Positions 43,421 to 51,946 of a stretch of 64,000 nucleotides of DNA are shown here, in pieces. The notes beneath the pieces are model-generated. The model was given only the letters and a program-made list of their open reading frames with translations. It searched no databases and was not told where the DNA came from. Each line of letters starts with the position of its first letter. Position 1 is the first letter of the stretch. The stretch covers positions 1-64,000 of the forward strand of contig JACPWG010000067.1 in NCBI GenBank assembly GCA_016197205.1, read 5' to 3'. A program made the translations under genes and the position numbers. This stretch comes from Planctomycetota bacterium (GTDB lineage Bacteria > Planctomycetota > MHYJ01 > WSZJ01 > JACPWG01).

Positions 43421-44665
43421 CTACAGCCCCTCGGCCGAACGGGCGTCTTCCTCGGCGCCCGCGGCCGCGCCGGCGTCGCGAGTGCGCGCCTCGCGCACGC
43501 GCCGCACCAGCACGTCGGTCCCGCGATCGAGCACCAGGTCGTGCCCGTTCGTGTACATGTCCGGCTCTGTCACCTCGATGTCCGGGGTCACGCCGATCCC
43601 CTCGAGCTTCACGCCGCCCGACAAGTAGGGGACGTCCACCACCGGCAGGAGGAGCACGGAGCCGTCCGAGAGGGTCATGAAGTTCGACCCCAGGACCGCC
43701 CCGGCCGTGCGGCGCCCGATGACCGGGCCGAGCTTCGCCTTCTTCCAGTTGTGGGCGAAGATCTCCTTCGCGCTCCGGCTCCCCTCGTCGATGAGCAGGA
43801 CGACCGGCTTCTTCCAGCGGCGCTGCACGTCGCGGAACACGCGATTCATGACGAAGGGGCTGCCGCCCCGGCCGCGGATGTCCAGGATCAGCCCGTCGCA
43901 GTCCTTCAGCTCGCCGTGGATCGCGGTCGAAAAAATGTCCCCGATCTGCGTGGCGAGGAAGTGGTAGAGGTGGACATAGCCGAGTCGCAGTCCGCCCTCC
44001 TCGAGCACCCGGACGCTGTGGCGCGAGGCCTCGATCATGTTCCCGCGCGCGGGCTGGAAGGTCACCGTCCGCAGGCTCGCCTCGTCCTGCGTGCCCTGGA
44101 GGAGCAGCGTGACGGGGCGAGCCTTTTTGACCTCGACGAAGAAGTGCGGGTTGCCCGGGATGCCGCGGTCGTTTCCGGCGTCGACGACGTGGGGAGACGC
44201 CTCCGGGGACTCGCCGTCTACGGCGAATACCCGATCCCCCTTCCGAACGCCGGCTTCGGCCGCCGCCCCGCCGTCGAGGACCGCCCCGACGAACCAGCCG
44301 CCGTCGCGGCGGACCACTTCGAGCCCGGCCTGGAGCGGCTGCTTGCCGCTCATTTCACAGGCGAAGTGGCTCTTGTAGACGTTCTTGTCGATGAGCACCG
44401 TGTGGGAGGCCTTCAGTTCGCCGAGCATGCGGTTGATGACGTCGATCAGCTCCGTCGTGTCCTTCGCCGCCTTGGCTTCCGGCTCATACTTCAGCCGCAC
44501 CGCTTTCCAGTCCACGCCGTGGAGGCGTCGGTCGTAAAAATTCCTCTGCGTGGTCTTCCACGCCTCCTGAAAGATCCCGGTGTCCGCCTGGGCGAAGGCC
44601 AGGCCGGGGACAAGGGAGAGGAGGAGGAAGGCGTTTCGAAGGACACGGACGGGGGAAGTCCTCAT
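43421..44665 (-). CDS. S41 family (C-terminal processing type) protease with PDZ domain
   Basis: 414 residues. Signal peptide (LLLSLVPGLAFAQA), an N-terminal helical part, a PDZ domain at about 110-160 (GWFVGAVLDGGAAAEAGVRKGDRVFAVDG) and the S41 catalytic domain: ILDIRGRGGSPF, then LLIDEGSRSAKE with the nucleophile Ser, and Lys about 25 residues on (NWKKAK). A periplasmic or secreted serine protease that cleaves near C-termini. Start ATG with GGGAG upstream. The paralogous secreted proteins just upstream on the same strand are possible partners or substrates by position only. Confidence 0.88.
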   Translation of the reverse strand: MRTSPVRVLRNAFLLLSLVPGLAFAQADTGIFQEAWKTTQRNFYDRRLHGVDWKAVRLKYEPEAKAAKDTTELIDVINRMLGELKASHTVLIDKNVYKSHFACEMSGKQPLQAGLEVVRRDGGWFVGAVLDGGAAAEAGVRKGDRVFAVDGESPEASPHVVDAGNDRGIPGNPHFFVEVKKARPVTLLLQGTQDEASLRTVTFQPARGNMIEASRHSVRVLEEGGLRLGYVHLYHFLATQIGDIFSTAIHGELKDCDGLILDIRGRGGSPFVMNRVFRDVQRRWKKPVVLLIDEGSRSAKEIFAHNWKKAKLGPVIGRRTAGAVLGSNFMTLSDGSVLLLPVVDVPYLSGGVKLEGIGVTPDIEVTEPDMYTNGHDLVLDRGTDVLVRRVREARTRDAGAAAGAEEDARSAEGL

Positions 44666-45006
44666 GCGGCAGCTCCCGGCTCAGTAACGAAAACGGGGGG
44701 ACGACGTGGCTTCTCGGGGGTCGGTCGAATCCGGCGCGCGCGGGGGCGGGGGCGAGTCCGATCTTTGCGCGCGTGGTCCTTGATACGGGCGGGGGGAGGT
44801 GATCGTTGGCGGGAAAGTGGGCGGCCGAAACGTTTCGAGGCCGGTCCCGGGACAGACTCGACTCCCGAGGAGCGGTCGCGGCGCAGTCGCCTTTTGGGCG
44901 GCGATTTCGAGCCTGGGGAGCGGGAAAACGCCTCGAGACCGCTCGCTCACGCTCGCCGTTCGGATCACGGCGGCCGATGGCCCCGGGAGTCCGACGAAGC
45001 GGGCGC
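44666..45006. other. Gap between protease and secreted-protein genes
   Basis: 341 bases. Contains an inverted copy of repeat H (GACCGCTCGCTCACGCTCGC near 44936-44955). No gene and no clear promoter. Confidence 0.5.
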
Positions 45007-45900
45007 CTATTCCGGATCCGCGCCGTGGTCGACGACCGTCGCGCGATAGCGCATCAGGGTGGAGCCGTCGACCTTGATGGCCGCGCCGTCCTTCGACGTC
45101 TCGTACTGCACCGGGCCGGCGATGTCGAAGGTGAGGATGGTGCCCTCCTCCATGCCGAACAGCATGTTCCCCTCGACCTTGTAGGTGACGCCGGGGAGCT
45201 GCTCGGTCCGCTGGACCGCCAGCTCGAGCTGGAGGAGGATCCGGGCGCATTTCCGGCCGTCCTGCGTCACCACGTCTTTGAGGCGCCCCTTCGCGTTCGC
45301 CTTGAAGCCGACAGGATTGTAAAGCGGGCCGAAGAAGATGGGGCCGATGACCTCGCCCGGCACGTTCCAACTCTCGCCGGTCTTCACGGTCGCAGTCGGC
45401 AGGATGCCGTAGATTTTTTCCGGAAAGGTCGCGTCGTTCTTGTCGTCGTCCGCGACCGGCCCCTGTTCGGACTCGACCCCCACCGCGCCGATGCGGCCCG
45501 CGAGGATCACCGTCTTCCCGTTCAGCGACGTCCCGAGGACGTCCTTCTTCGCGCTCCCGCCCTTGGAGGTTTCCTTCACCGCCTTTTCATACGTGCGTTC
45601 CAGCCGGTAGCGGCCGTCCAGGAAGGCCGCGGTCATCTGCTGCGAGTAGACGCGCAGCTTGGTTTCGACGCTCTTGCCGGTCTGGCTGGTTCTCCCGGTC
45701 GGGTCCCCCATCACGCCCGAGGCCTTCACCTTGTAATCGAAGGCGTTTTCCTGCCTCTCTTCGACCTTCAGCCGCTGGCCCTTCCACAGTTTTCGTTCCA
45801 GGCGATACCCTTCTTCCGCGGTCGTGGCGACACCCGCGAGGAAGAGAGGGAGGAGGAGAAGGGGCAGCGCAAGCGCGCGGGTGCGGGTCGTCGTGGACAT
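45007..45900 (-). CDS. Secreted protein, paralogue 1 of 3
   Basis: 297 residues with a signal peptide (ALALPLLLLPLFLAGVATTAEE). The mature part is mixed alpha/beta with motifs shared by the products of 48857-49849 and 49879-50856: LxRxxxxGQRLxxxExxEN, YEKxVKE near residue 110, LxGKxV, a conserved LLP, and Wxxx near the middle. No known family recognised; the long beta-rich pattern (DGRYRLERTYEKAV, KCARILLQLEL, GTILTFDIAGP) would suit a lipid- or ligand-binding barrel. ATG 45900 is used. An A element begins 12 bases upstream, so its native promoter may have been displaced. Confidence 0.75.
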   Translation of the reverse strand: MSTTTRTRALALPLLLLPLFLAGVATTAEEGYRLERKLWKGQRLKVEERQENAFDYKVKASGVMGDPTGRTSQTGKSVETKLRVYSQQMTAAFLDGRYRLERTYEKAVKETSKGGSAKKDVLGTSLNGKTVILAGRIGAVGVESEQGPVADDDKNDATFPEKIYGILPTATVKTGESWNVPGEVIGPIFFGPLYNPVGFKANAKGRLKDVVTQDGRKCARILLQLELAVQRTEQLPGVTYKVEGNMLFGMEEGTILTFDIAGPVQYETSKDGAAIKVDGSTLMRYRATVVDHGADPE

Positions 45901-45911
45901 GGGCGCTCCTG

Positions 45912-46073
45912 TCATGCAGCTCGGAAACCGGGGAGCTCCTCAGGAAAAGGCTCAAGGCTCAATGATCAATTCTCAGGCAAGGCTCAAAGTTCAAGGCTCA
46001 GAGTCCGCGCTTCCGTGCCCGGGCTACGTTCCGTGGTGGTCATTGAGAATTGAGCCTTGAGCCTTGTCTGAGT
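45912..46073 (+). repeat. A element copy 3, left part
   Basis: Matches copy 1 from TCATGCAGCTCGGAAACCGG through CTTGTCTGAGT, but its outermost GGGCCCGTAAAG end has been lost. Interrupted at CTGAGT by the insertion sequence; continues at 48735-48811. Confidence 0.85.
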
Positions 46074-46123
46074 CCAGAACTCCTGACATGGGGGGGAAGC
46101 AATTTGTCCGCTTTTTTTTGTCA

Positions 46124-48400
46124 TCAGGGATCGCCGGCCGCTGGATGTGGAGCCACCGAGTAGCGCATCCGCAGGTTTGTGCCGGGGAAAGTCGCCTTCA
46201 ACTTGTCGAGCTCTTCGCACAGGCTCGCGATCGCTCGCGACCTGTGTGGCGGACTCAACGGCGCCAAAACCACGCGCAACTCGTCGTGCGAGGGCTCGAT
46301 GCTCGCGGCGCCCTGAAGCGCAGTCTGGATCAGTGTGCGGCCTTCGTCCTCCATTCGGGCATAGTGAGGCCGCAACAGCTGGACCAGGTCGCTCTCGATT
46401 TGGTAGGCGACCAGCTTGAGGACGTTCGTCAGGTGCTTGCGTTCGGTAGCCAGCTTGACGACCGGAACATTTTTCACCGCTTCGGCGATCGGGACTCTCC
46501 TTGGGATTGTATCTCTCGTGCGCTTGAGCTCGGCGACACGAAGGCGAGCCTCGCGCAGTTCCTTTCCCAGCTTGCCGTGTGCGATTTTGAAGCCGCGCAT
46601 TGTGCGCCGCTGTCCCTCCTGGTTGTCCGCGGCCGCCTCGCCATACGCCTGCGCGAGTTCGTGGACGATCTCGCGAGCACGACGGAGCTCCTTGTCCGCA
46701 CGCCGCCACTCTGGGTTCGGCACCATGCGAGTCGGATCGTCGGGCTCGACGTCGTAGTCGACGAGTGCGTCGATCGCGAACTCGGCCCGCATGTACTTGA
46801 AGAAGTTCTCCTGCCGCCATCGCCCGAACATCCGGTACGCCACGACGGCGGGAGAGATGTCCCAACGGCTCGTGATGATCGGCGTCTGGTGGGTGTCGTT
46901 GTTGGTGAGGCGCGTGACCTGACGCAGCCTGAGCTTTCCCTTCAGGAACCGTACGGGGCGATCGTCCAGGAGGTACCGCACTGTGTGACCGTCCATCCTC
47001 GCCTCGTGCCGGACAAACCGGGCAACTGGGATCGGACGGACACGGCCCTTCCGGTACGTCAGGATGTCGAAGCCCGCCGGGATCAACTTGGCGAAGAGTT
47101 TTGGGCTGAAGCCGCCGCGGTCGAAGACCACGGTCACGCGACGTCGGCCGACGAGGGTTCGTACCTCCTTCAGAACGACGGTCAGCATCTTGGTCAGCGC
47201 TGCGTTGGCCTGGGCGGTGACAATGAAGAGCGGGTCGCCGCGCTGATCGTTCAGATAGTAGTCCGTTGTTGCGGGCAGCGAAATACGCATCTGCGTCACG
47301 TAGGCTTTGGGGATCTTGCGGGCTCCGTGATAGACGCGGACGTGACCATCGACGTAGAGAAAGCCGAGAGCTCGCCCCCGCATCGCAACACGGTGCTGAG
47401 CCAACTCCCGGCCGAAACGTTCGGCACCTCCTTCGGCTGCAAAGCGAGCCAGCTTCCGCCTGAGGGTCTTGACCTCCGGCGCTCGATCCAACCCCACGAT
47501 CCTGCCGAGCTCCACGTGTGCGTGTTCCTTCACACCTTCAGGGCGCTTGATGCGGAGCAGCGCGAAGAGCACGAAAACCGTGATCGTTGTGCGCAGACCG
47601 TAGAAGGCGGGACCAAGACTCCCGTAGACTTCAGCAGCCACGGAAAGCACGCCGCTCTCGACCAGAGAGGGGATCGCCAAGAGAACACCCGCATGCGGCA
47701 CGTTGGATGCGGGCGCGAAGAGCGGTGCCGCGTCATCGAGCAAACCGCAGGCGGCGAAAAGGCGATCCAGGGACCGGTCAAGGGGGTCGCGATCCATGCT
47801 CGTAGCGGGAGAGGCTTCGCCAACCCCCGTCACCTTGGACGAACTCCGGGCCGGTTTGCTCGGAGGCGCATCGTGGGGTACGGCTTGGCCTGGATCCGGA
47901 AAAAGCGCTCGTTGCACCGCGCAGGGCGTTACGCCGAGGCGCAAAAGCCGCTTGCGAATGGCCTTCTCGTCGAGGTGGAGAATGGTCGCGATGGTGCGAT
48001 TGCTCTCTCCTTTCCCCTTGAGATGCAGGATCGTCTTGTCGAGCGTCCGCCCCAAATCGGTGACCGACGACTGTCCGCGTGGACGACCAGCCAAGCGGCC
48101 CAACGCGGACAGGCCGCCTACGGAGAAACGGGTCTGGTAACGACGGACCGTGCGGGCCGTACAGCCGAACGCTCCGGCGACATCGTTTTGGTCGGCGTAG
48201 CGCTGGTCTACCAGCATGACCATCGCGTAGGCCTCGGCCAAGCGATCGTCGACCGCATAGTGATGGACCACAACGCCAGCGACGCAGACTGCGCGGCGTC
48301 CCAGGGAGGTGAGCACCACGACGCGATCATTGACGACGACCGTTCCGGGCTGGACCGGTGCTGTGGCGAAGAGCTCGCCCTGGGCGGCGGGTGCGGGCAT
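46124..48400 (-). CDS. Large DDE-type transposase
   Basis: About 758 residues from ATG 48400 (a frame continuing to 48547 runs into subterminal repeats and is less likely). N-terminal helix-turn-helix part (QNDVAGAFGCTARTVRRYQ, then ATILHLDEKAIRKRLLRLG), a central RNase H-like domain with candidate acidic residues in FLYVDGHVRVYHG, VTVVFDRGGFS and GRWRQENFFKYMR, and a long basic helical C-terminus (KELREARLRVAELKRTRD). It carries out excision and insertion of the element it sits in. Larger than most IS transposases. No frameshift or internal stop seen. Confidence 0.87.
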   Translation of the reverse strand: MPAPAAQGELFATAPVQPGTVVVNDRVVVLTSLGRRAVCVAGVVVHHYAVDDRLAEAYAMVMLVDQRYADQNDVAGAFGCTARTVRRYQTRFSVGGLSALGRLAGRPRGQSSVTDLGRTLDKTILHLKGKGESNRTIATILHLDEKAIRKRLLRLGVTPCAVQRALFPDPGQAVPHDAPPSKPARSSSKVTGVGEASPATSMDRDPLDRSLDRLFAACGLLDDAAPLFAPASNVPHAGVLLAIPSLVESGVLSVAAEVYGSLGPAFYGLRTTITVFVLFALLRIKRPEGVKEHAHVELGRIVGLDRAPEVKTLRRKLARFAAEGGAERFGRELAQHRVAMRGRALGFLYVDGHVRVYHGARKIPKAYVTQMRISLPATTDYYLNDQRGDPLFIVTAQANAALTKMLTVVLKEVRTLVGRRRVTVVFDRGGFSPKLFAKLIPAGFDILTYRKGRVRPIPVARFVRHEARMDGHTVRYLLDDRPVRFLKGKLRLRQVTRLTNNDTHQTPIITSRWDISPAVVAYRMFGRWRQENFFKYMRAEFAIDALVDYDVEPDDPTRMVPNPEWRRADKELRRAREIVHELAQAYGEAAADNQEGQRRTMRGFKIAHGKLGKELREARLRVAELKRTRDTIPRRVPIAEAVKNVPVVKLATERKHLTNVLKLVAYQIESDLVQLLRPHYARMEDEGRTLIQTALQGAASIEPSHDELRVVLAPLSPPHRSRAIASLCEELDKLKATFPGTNLRMRYSVAPHPAAGDP

Positions 48401-48502
48401 GCTGAGCACTGTACCGCGCGCGTCGCCGAAAAAACAGAACAGCGTTCGGTACGCATGGACAGTAGTGTTGGCCGCCCGACACGATTCCTCTCCGTCGTGG
48501 AC

Positions 48503-48677
48503 AGAAAAAGCGGACAGATTTAGGTCCGCACCCTTGATAGAAGACACTGTTCCTGGGCTGGATCACGGGAGGCAGCGTGCTGCCGCTGTCGTGCGTCACT
48601 GTCGTCCGCTCTGAGCGTGGACCGATCCGGAGTACGATTTTTTCGCTGAAAAAGCGGACAGATTAAAGTCCGCACCC
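48503..48677 (+). repeat. Two copies of a 31-base subterminal repeat of the IS
   Basis: 48503-48533 and 48647-48677 share GAAAAAGCGGACAGATT followed by (T/A)A(G)GTCCGCACCC. A single related copy lies inverted near the other end (46095-46118). Spacing of 144 bases. Probably binding sites for the transposase helix-turn-helix. Confidence 0.75.
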
Positions 48678-48734
48678 ATGGCAGGGCGTTCCGCGTCATT
48701 GTTGGGCTTGAGGGTGGCATGTCAGGAGTTCTGG

Positions 48735-48811
48735 AGTCTTGAAAATTGAGCATTGAAAATTCTTGTCGCCCCCCTGCGCGTCAAACGAGCAAGTTACTTT
48801 CTTACGGGACC
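48735..48811 (+). repeat. A element copy 3, right part
   Basis: Continues the A element after the insertion sequence, from AGTCTTGAAAATTGAGC to GTTACTTTCTTACGGG, including TTCTTGTCGCCCCCCTGCGCG as in copies 1 and 2. Confidence 0.85.
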
Positions 48812-48856
48812 TTTCCCTCCGGGTCGTGGTCCTCCCGGATCCATGCTCGACGTCCG

Positions 48857-49849
48857 TTAGTGCTCGTCCCCGGAGCGGCTCCGACGAAGGCCGCGGCGAC
48901 CCGTCGGGCTCCCCTCGTTCTTCGGCTCGCCGGCCGGCTCGCCCCGCGCCGTGATCTTCGCCTTGTACCGGAGGACGCGCCGGCCCGTCGCCTCGGCCGA
49001 GAGCCCCGGCACGCCCACGCTCGAGGAGACCGGGCCCGCCATCTCGAAACCGACGATGGTCCCGTCGTCCACCGCGAAGAGCAGCGTCGCCTGGACCGGG
49101 TGCTCCGGCCCTCCGCCGGCGTCGAACTGGAACCGAAGCTCCGCCGTGCGGTGATCGCCGCTGCCCGCAACGCCGTGCAGCGAGCCCTTGGCGGTCCCCC
49201 CGGCGCGTCCGCGCCGCGAGCCGGTCGCGCCGTAGAAGAGCCGCGACAGCGCCTCCCCGTTCGCGGTCCAAACCGCCCCGGCCTTCACCGCTTCCTTGGG
49301 GAGAAGGTCGTACAGGCCCTCGGCGAAGAGCACGTCGTCCTGGTCTTCGAAGGCGATCTTGCCCGACGTCGCCTCCGCGCGCGGGCGGTTGCCGAGGTTG
49401 GTGATGACGACCGTTTTCCCCTGGAGGGACGTCGGCCGCGACTCCATGCGCGTCGATCCGGGTTCGTCGCTCGCCCGCATGGCCTTCTCGTATGCGCGGC
49501 GGAGTTCGCAACGCCCGTCCGCGGCCACGGTCATCTCCTGCGTGTAGGCGCGCGCCTCGGCCTCCACGCGGTCACCGGTGCGGGCAGAGGACCAGCCGGC
49601 GGGGCCTGCCGCCTTCGCCTTGGTGTCGACCGCGTTTTCCACGGTCTCCTCGGCGCTCAGCCTCTGGCCCGACCAGAACCGGCGGCGCAGCGTGTAGGCG
49701 TCGTCCGCCCCCGCGTCACGAGGCAGGGCGCCCGCCACCGCGACGAGCAGGGCAGCCGTCCGACCCCAGAGGCGAGGGACCCCCGCCGTTCCGGTCGTGA
49801 ACCGTCGGAGGCACCCGAACCGGGACAAATCTGAAACCAGGGAACTCAT
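48857..49849 (-). CDS. Secreted protein, paralogue 2 of 3
   Basis: 330 residues; signal-like hydrophobic stretch TAALLVAVAGALPRDAGA after an unusually long basic leader. Shares with its paralogues LRRRFWSGQRLSAEETVEN, RRAYEKAMRA, LQGKTVVI, a YDLLPKEAV segment and GTIVGFEMAGPV. Function unknown. It follows paralogue 3 by 29 bases on the same strand and is probably expressed from that gene's promoter. ATG 49849 has GGAGG ten bases upstream. The 3' end is 46 bases from the A element that carries the insertion sequence. Confidence 0.74.
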   Translation of the reverse strand: MSSLVSDLSRFGCLRRFTTGTAGVPRLWGRTAALLVAVAGALPRDAGADDAYTLRRRFWSGQRLSAEETVENAVDTKAKAAGPAGWSSARTGDRVEAEARAYTQEMTVAADGRCELRRAYEKAMRASDEPGSTRMESRPTSLQGKTVVITNLGNRPRAEATSGKIAFEDQDDVLFAEGLYDLLPKEAVKAGAVWTANGEALSRLFYGATGSRRGRAGGTAKGSLHGVAGSGDHRTAELRFQFDAGGGPEHPVQATLLFAVDDGTIVGFEMAGPVSSSVGVPGLSAEATGRRVLRYKAKITARGEPAGEPKNEGSPTGRRGLRRSRSGDEH

Positions 49850-49878
49850 GGTCGCCTGCCTCCTCAACCTACCCAGGG

Positions 49879-50856
49879 CTATCGCTCACTTCCACCGTCG
49901 TCGCCGCCCTCGCCGCCGCCTCCGTCCCCACCGCCGGGCTCCTGCATCTCCGGCGCCTGGCCCTTGGCGAGGACCTTCGCCCGCACCTTGAGCCGCCACT
50001 TTCCTGTGGCCTCGAAACGGTCGGCGCCTTCGATGCCGCTGTCGATTTGGGTCGGGCCGGAGAGGTCCAATTCCAGGAACACGCCATCTTCGAGCGAGAA
50101 GAAGGCGTAACCCTTCACCTCCATCCGCTTGCCGGGGGCCGATTCGGTCTTCTGGACCTCGAGCCGGAGGGTGAGTCCGATGTGGGCGCAGTTCGTGTTC
50201 TGGAACTTGGTGACCTGCTTGAGCACGCCGTATGCCTGGATCTTGAACCCCTCGTCGTTGTAGTCGCCCGGGAAGAAGAGCGGGCCGATCTCCGCGCCCC
50301 GCAGTCCCCATTGTTCCCCGAGCCGGACCGGTTTCTTGGGGAGAAGCGCGTAGATCTGTTCGCTGAAGCAGACGTCGTTGCGCGCCTCGCCGCTCAGGTC
50401 GAAAGTCTCGCTGCTGGCGTCCCAGCTTCCGTTGGCGCCGATGATGCTCACGACCTTGCCTTGCAGCTCGGTCGCATAGGCATCCCGTTTTTCGGACCCG
50501 GGCTTCGAGACTTCCTTGACGCTCTTTTCGTACTTGCGGTCGATCCGGAATTCTCCGTCAGGGTTGGAGAGGACGACCTTTTGCAGGTACCGGCGCAGCG
50601 TCCGTTCGACCGCATGGCCGGAGACCGAAGTTCGGGAACCCGGGTCGCCGCGCTGGCCGGTCGAGGTGATCCGGTAGTCGTAGCGTTCTTCCTGTTCTTC
50701 GTCGGCGGAGAGCTGGGCCCCGCGCAGGATGCGGCGTTGGAGGCTCCAGGTGTCCTCCGCCGCCGCGAGTCCGACCGCCAGCGTGAGCGCCCCAGCGGCA
50801 AGGGCGCCCGCGAGGGCCCGAGGCGGGAGCAGCGACGGCATCCGGGAGTTCTGCAT
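49879..50856 (-). CDS. Secreted protein, paralogue 3 of 3
   Basis: 325 residues. Signal peptide (RALAGALAAGALTLAVGLAAAEDT). Mature part shares LQRRILRGAQLSADEEQEE, RKYEKSVKEVSKPGSEK (nearly identical in spacing to paralogue 1), ELQGKVVSI, QIYALLPKKPV, GEQWGL and GVFLELDLSGPTQ. Gly/Asp/Glu-rich tail of about 20 residues. Closest to paralogue 1. First gene of a two-gene unit with paralogue 2; strong ribosome site AGGAGG and a good promoter. Function unknown. Confidence 0.76.
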   Translation of the reverse strand: MQNSRMPSLLPPRALAGALAAGALTLAVGLAAAEDTWSLQRRILRGAQLSADEEQEERYDYRITSTGQRGDPGSRTSVSGHAVERTLRRYLQKVVLSNPDGEFRIDRKYEKSVKEVSKPGSEKRDAYATELQGKVVSIIGANGSWDASSETFDLSGEARNDVCFSEQIYALLPKKPVRLGEQWGLRGAEIGPLFFPGDYNDEGFKIQAYGVLKQVTKFQNTNCAHIGLTLRLEVQKTESAPGKRMEVKGYAFFSLEDGVFLELDLSGPTQIDSGIEGADRFEATGKWRLKVRAKVLAKGQAPEMQEPGGGDGGGGEGGDDGGSER

Positions 50857-50916
50857 GAGGAACCTCCTGTCTCCCCGGTGGCGCGGGGTGCGCGGACGCT
50901 GTAAGGAGACCGCCGC

Positions 50917-50945
50917 AGTATAGGTTCTTCGGGAGCGCCGGTCAA
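50917..50945 (-). promoter_or_regulatory. Putative promoter of secreted paralogue operon
   Basis: Minus strand TTGACC (50940-50945) and TATACT (50917-50922), spacer 17, about 60 bases before the ATG at 50856. The remaining 50946-51160 holds nothing I recognise. Confidence 0.7.
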
Positions 50946-51167
50946 ATGGGATTCGAGGGGGAGGGGGCCGCGACCGGGGGAGCGTCGTCCACCCGTGGGG
51001 CTGGAAAGTTGGGCATGGTGCAAACCGGGGTGACAACTTTCGCCCGCGCAAGGGGAGCAAAACGGGGACATGACTTGAATTCCGGAACGGGCTTGCGAGC
51101 ACTCGAGGACGTTTCTGGAAGGCAGGAGCGTGTCCCCCGTCTTGCGGCCGGTGAACCATGCCGAGAG

Positions 51168-51195
51168 TTGACCGCTCGCGGCTCTTTCCTATAAT
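51168..51195 (+). promoter_or_regulatory. Promoter of the NTF2-like gene
   Basis: TTGACC at 51168-51173 and TATAAT at 51190-51195 with a 16-base spacer, 79 bases before the ATG at 51275. Confidence 0.8.
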
Positions 51196-51274
51196 GGGGC
51201 GCGCAACCGCGCCGGCTCCCTCGAGCGCTCCGACGTCCTTGGCCCCGAGCTTTCCCTCCTTGAAAGGAACGTGC

Positions 51275-51754
51275 ATGCATCCCCATGTCGCGCTCATCGA
51301 CAAATTCTATGCCGGCTTTCGTGGCCGCGACCCGGGCGCCATGGCCGAGTGCTATCACAAGGAGGTGAGTTTCGACGACCCCGTGTTTCCGGGGCTGAAG
51401 TACGCGGAGGTGTGCGCGATGTGGCGGATGCTCAACGAGCGCGGGAAGGACCTCCAGGTGACCACCTCGGGGATCGACGCCGACGACCGCGAGGGGCGCG
51501 CGCACTGGGAGGCCACTTACACTTTTTCCGGGACGGGGCGTAAGGTCCACAACCGGATCGACGCGTCGTTCCAGTTCCGGGATGGGCTGATCGTCGCGCA
51601 TCGGGATCGGTTTGATTTCTGGGCGTGGACGCGCATGGCCCTGGGCTTCAAGGGGCTGCTCTTGGGCTGGACGCCGCTCGTGCAAGGCGCGGTGCGCGCC
51701 CAGGCGCGGCGAGCGCTGGAGAAGTACATGGCGTCGGGCGGCGGAAGCAAGTAG
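51275..51754 (+). CDS. NTF2/SnoaL-like protein
   Basis: 159 residues. MHPHVALIDKFYAGFRGRDPGAMAECYHKEVSFDDPVFPGLKYAEV, in parts, is the cone-shaped SnoaL/ketosteroid-isomerase-like fold: IDKFYAGFRGRDP, CYHKEVSFDDP, HWEATYTFSGTGRKVHNRIDASF, DGLIVAHRDRFDFWAW. Such proteins bind small hydrophobic ligands or act as isomerases or hydrolases; substrate unknown. ATG 51275 has AAAGGA upstream. Monocistronic, with its own strong promoter and divergent from the secreted-protein operon. Confidence 0.85.
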   Translation: MHPHVALIDKFYAGFRGRDPGAMAECYHKEVSFDDPVFPGLKYAEVCAMWRMLNERGKDLQVTTSGIDADDREGRAHWEATYTFSGTGRKVHNRIDASFQFRDGLIVAHRDRFDFWAWTRMALGFKGLLLGWTPLVQGAVRAQARRALEKYMASGGGSK

Positions 51755-51867
51755 CGCCGGCGGAGCCGGACGGTGGGCGGGCCCGGCCCTCTCCCGCGAA
51801 GCGGGGGAGGGGGACCCCGCGCGAGCGGGCGCTGCAGCCCTCCGCCTGCGTGCCCGCGTGCATTCCC

Positions 51868-51895
51868 TTGACCGCCTCTCTTGCCTCCCTATAAT
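51868..51895 (+). promoter_or_regulatory. fusA promoter
   Basis: TTGACC at 51868-51873 and a perfect TATAAT at 51890-51895, spacer 16, leaving a leader of about 45 bases to the ATG. Just upstream (51787-51816) is a GC hairpin CTCTCCCGC/GCGGGGGAG also seen near 55225 and 58500. Confidence 0.85.
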
Positions 51896-51946
51896 GATGC
51901 CCTTCCCTCCCGGACCGGGCCCCGGCACCGCGAAGGACGCATCCCC

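Larger units (their letters stand above)
46074..48734 (-). mobile_element. 2.66-kb insertion sequence with 17-base TIRs
   Basis: Ends are perfect 17-base inverted repeats, CCAGAACTCCTGACATG at the left and its complement at the right. Flanking AGT (46071-46073 and 48735-48737) is a 3-base target duplication: the two flanks rejoin exactly to the A-element sequence CTGAGTCTTGAAAATTG seen uninterrupted at 43139-43393. One large transposase ORF fills most of it. Near both ends are copies of AAAAAGCGGACA(G/A)ATT (48505, 48649, inverted at 46103), likely transposase-binding sites. It looks intact. I cannot assign it to a named IS family. Confidence 0.92.

Noticed and set aside
48401..48547. N-terminal extension of the transposase
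   Set aside because: It would translate subterminal repeats of the IS, and no ribosome site supports the earlier start.
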